Below, one piece after another: positions 63,101-64,000 of a stretch of DNA of 64,000 bases; position 1 is the first letter of the stretch; the number at the start of each line of letters is the position of its first letter. The stretch comes from Helicobacter_J cappadocius (GTDB lineage: Bacteria > Campylobacterota > Campylobacteria > Campylobacterales > Helicobacteraceae), in contig NZ_JAUPEV010000002.1 in the NCBI RefSeq assembly GCF_030686155.1, positions 164,022-228,021 on the forward strand. Direction: 5' to 3'. Both the position numbers and the translations under genes were made by a program. The notes under the pieces are model-generated. The model searched no databases. It was not told where the DNA came from and worked only from the letters and a program-made list of their open reading frames with translations.

Positions 63101-64000
63101 TCAAGCTCATATTTCAGGTTATAAGGATGTTAAGAGTACTGATAAAAATATTATTACTAAAGGCACTACCTTTAAATTCTTAAATACCACTTTTAACTCT
63201 GATCTCAAAGAAAGTGATTATGCTTTGGATTTGACCTTCACTTCAGCAGAAGTTGCCAATGAAGCTAATATTAAAAATGCCAATAACGATCCAAGTTCCC
63301 CAGTTTTTAACCCTAACACCTCGATTCCTTTAGTGGCTTCTTCTTTTAATGGAGAGTATATTGATTTAGGTAGTAATATTTATGATAATAACCTCTCTTT
63401 TTTGGGACAAGGTTCTATTACTAATAAGTCTAATTTGCTTAATGTTACACTAGGAAGTGGCAAAACGAATATAGTAGCAATAGATACGAATTCTACTTTG
63501 GTTCTAACAAATACCGATAAAGTAGCAACTAATTCAAGTTTAAAACTTTCTAATACTTCTTTGATAGGCGATTGGAATAATGGAGGGAGCTTTATCTTTG
63601 GGGATAATGTTCTTTTAAATGCGGATGGAACATCTTCGCTTGTGAATTCGAAATTCTATGGAAGGCTTTCTAGTAACAACAATTCTGCTTTGAGTGTAAT
63701 CTTAAATCACAATTCACTCCTATCTAGCTCTGATTCAAATGTAAAAAACTCATATCAAGGAAAATTGAAAAGCACTCCCTCAGGAAGCATAACTTCAATT
63801 TTTGATGTTCCTACAATTAATTTTTCTAATACTGATAGCTCCAAAAACAAACTGATTTTAGATAATCCAGGTGGAGTTTTAAAACTCACAGGGCTTAGCA
63901 AGACAGTAAGCCTCTCTAGTGATTCTACCCTCACCTCAAAGAATACAAGCATCATTGGGGATATTTATGGAAATAGTTTTCAAACTAGTGCTAATGGTAA
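60144..64000 (+). CDS. Giant phase-variable autotransporter-type surface protein (partial, 5' end)
   Basis: Open from GTG 60144 (AAGGAAA upstream) past the window end: more than 1285 codons without a stop. About 20 codons in there is an 11-C tract. A late signal peptide follows (about residues 50-73, IPIISLVLSSFFLSFSGELRA), so the start region has a cytoplasmic extension. The passenger is rich in Asn, Ser, Thr and Gly and lacks domain words. It has short recurring strands such as NNSSIVGSI, NSSFEGTV, NHSQFIGDI and NTSIIGDI, as in beta-helical autotransporters. Only two Cys are seen, both near the N-terminus. No beta-barrel is in the window. VacA-like relation is possible but not shown. Confidence 0.8.
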   Translation, partial: MRNITYKTKLMPYDVQNSVMPPPPSSLFKSPFSKDFDKLLDLNNKKIQKKTFIPIISLVLSSFFLSFSGELRATTFGNSNCTFDSESACIGGNYSGGGLTLSGSGDNRTLKLSGGFWSGSSSIKSMNVYKSILNTGSGKDDFYYASGSTVNASLKDSVWNGDIENSDNNFGGVSSFSFSGNYTGDSNASLKGYAFVGNVSSRLAKMKMTFSDGAIWKGGIRKNYKDNKEQGAMLEATFDSGSKWLTTLSPSYGNIDATFTNNSSIVGSITNRTGEQWNWSLDNSSIDANIKLTDNSNFIFTLKNQSNMKKDIEIDSGYLSITSESNSTIDGNIKATGGTSNIVLNSSSFAGTITTSGGSITQGKLGGTLTLNAESNSIIGKSANSSSNELFARWGSIAVNLDNSTMYGRMTWRDGTLNATFKNHSQFIGDIGGGITPSTVDPDLKNTVSNVTFVDSSMKGNIVLKSKLVSKINPTTLNNELKVSFSGNSSFEGTVSTDSTAGTNLKAGKVTLDASFDNTTLNIKSISATSASSDSTLNFKNISNAKIGNISFNNGTITGDFSSSSLGDIINTSQNSSLSLKNTQGQSYGNIGTSSLAYNGSLFANFDFTDNENSKTTIGNIYLGSNSKADISFNFSVSDDNNIINNKQSNAKITGGNASSSFSFSNIGTLSLKTDILDSITDNTGIVLSNIKGNLSLSKTNVILAPSSTDTSTPDNTSSFSLSKANTSLALNATFGNAMLEDSANRTPNIVANDSNIFYTLTNTASSTTNAEYVKGKSSNGNIGYVGDNIEKHINFVFTEGTFDNKTSGYTGTIRGGTANSTYGFYNAGSLNVSQITDYLGTLNLYNTLLVDVIGKTIETKAADGTVTSTPKDVSISLDYSKNSNPYGLGIVGIGKHNITFNFTDNSNAIKFGGTLLGGTTDKIAGSNNTDNQITIYGLEGVENKQSDSNNSLVELLHNAGVIGINAVDGIKNSNGTTDSFTDSKSQAHISGYKDVKSTDKNIITKGTTFKFLNTTFNSDLKESDYALDLTFTSAEVANEANIKNANNDPSSPVFNPNTSIPLVASSFNGEYIDLGSNIYDNNLSFLGQGSITNKSNLLNVTLGSGKTNIVAIDTNSTLVLTNTDKVATNSSLKLSNTSLIGDWNNGGSFIFGDNVLLNADGTSSLVNSKFYGRLSSNNNSALSVILNHNSLLSSSDSNVKNSYQGKLKSTPSGSITSIFDVPTINFSNTDSSKNKLILDNPGGVLKLTGLSKTVSLSSDSTLTSKNTSIIGDIYGNSFQTSANG
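60204..60214 (+). repeat. Poly-C tract of 11 (phase-variation switch)
   Basis: Eleven C within the N-terminal coding part of the giant surface gene. Eleven keeps the frame open. With twelve the frame hits TAA within five codons of the tract (ATC GTC TTT ATT TAA). With ten it stops at TAG about 17 codons later. No alternative start codon lies soon after it. Confidence 0.9.

Overview
The window is chromosomal DNA from a Helicobacter species that is not H. pylori. It is AT-rich, about one third G+C by eye, and densely packed. Several gene blocks known from H. pylori recur in order: SPOR protein-DUF1882-glyA-lysS-cvpA with lnt; petABC; motAB beside a thiF-like gene and a metallo-beta-lactamase gene; hsrA; flgL with rplU-rpmA; fmt-birA-parA-parB-atp-tol-pal-slyD; ligA-cheV-aspS-adk-ppa; cdsA-dxr beside mnmG-dapE; and xerH. 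No rRNA, tRNA or CRISPR array was seen.

Layout. 0-9 kb holds housekeeping genes (glyA, lysS, cvpA, lnt, a LolD-like ABC ATPase, lpxK, nadE). 9.4-12 kb is the cytochrome bc1 operon petABC, followed by about 0.6 kb without an intact gene. 12.6-16 kb runs leftwards: motAB, then a JAMM protease, an E1-like adenylyltransferase and an MBL hydrolase. 16-18.3 kb carries an aminotransferase-fold gene that has lost its PLP lysine, coupled to a MidA-type methyltransferase gene. 18.3-22 kb has the orphan regulator hsrA, a divergent small RNA that matches the RepG design, and flgL behind a sigma-54 promoter. 22-28.6 kb has ridA, rplU-rpmA, an unknown gene coupled to obg, fmt, birA and parAB. 28.6-39.5 kb is the F1Fo ATP synthase cluster (without atpB and atpE) running into tolQRAB-pal-cpoB-slyD. 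39.7-40.4 kb is a decayed hsdS remnant. 40.4-58.9 kb is mostly housekeeping and ends in mnmG-dapE-yedF-selD, where selD reads an in-frame UGA as selenocysteine. 58.9-60.03 kb is xerH with a difH-like site, which places the window at or near the replication terminus. From 60.1 kb to the window end is one very large repetitive surface or autotransporter-type gene with an 11-C tract near its start. It is in frame as sequenced.

How it fits together. PetABC passes quinol electrons to small c-type cytochromes (a c553 gene lies at 50.1 kb). The resulting proton motive force drives the ATP synthase, MotAB and Tol-Pal encoded here. FlgL, MotAB and CheV belong to motility and chemotaxis. YedF and SelD show an active selenium pathway. 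The least ordinary items are the Sec-containing SelD, the RepG-like RNA with its C/U-rich loop and a nearby transcript that may begin with six G, the lysine-less aminotransferase, the JAMM/E1 pair without a visible carrier protein, and the phase-variable giant gene beside difH.
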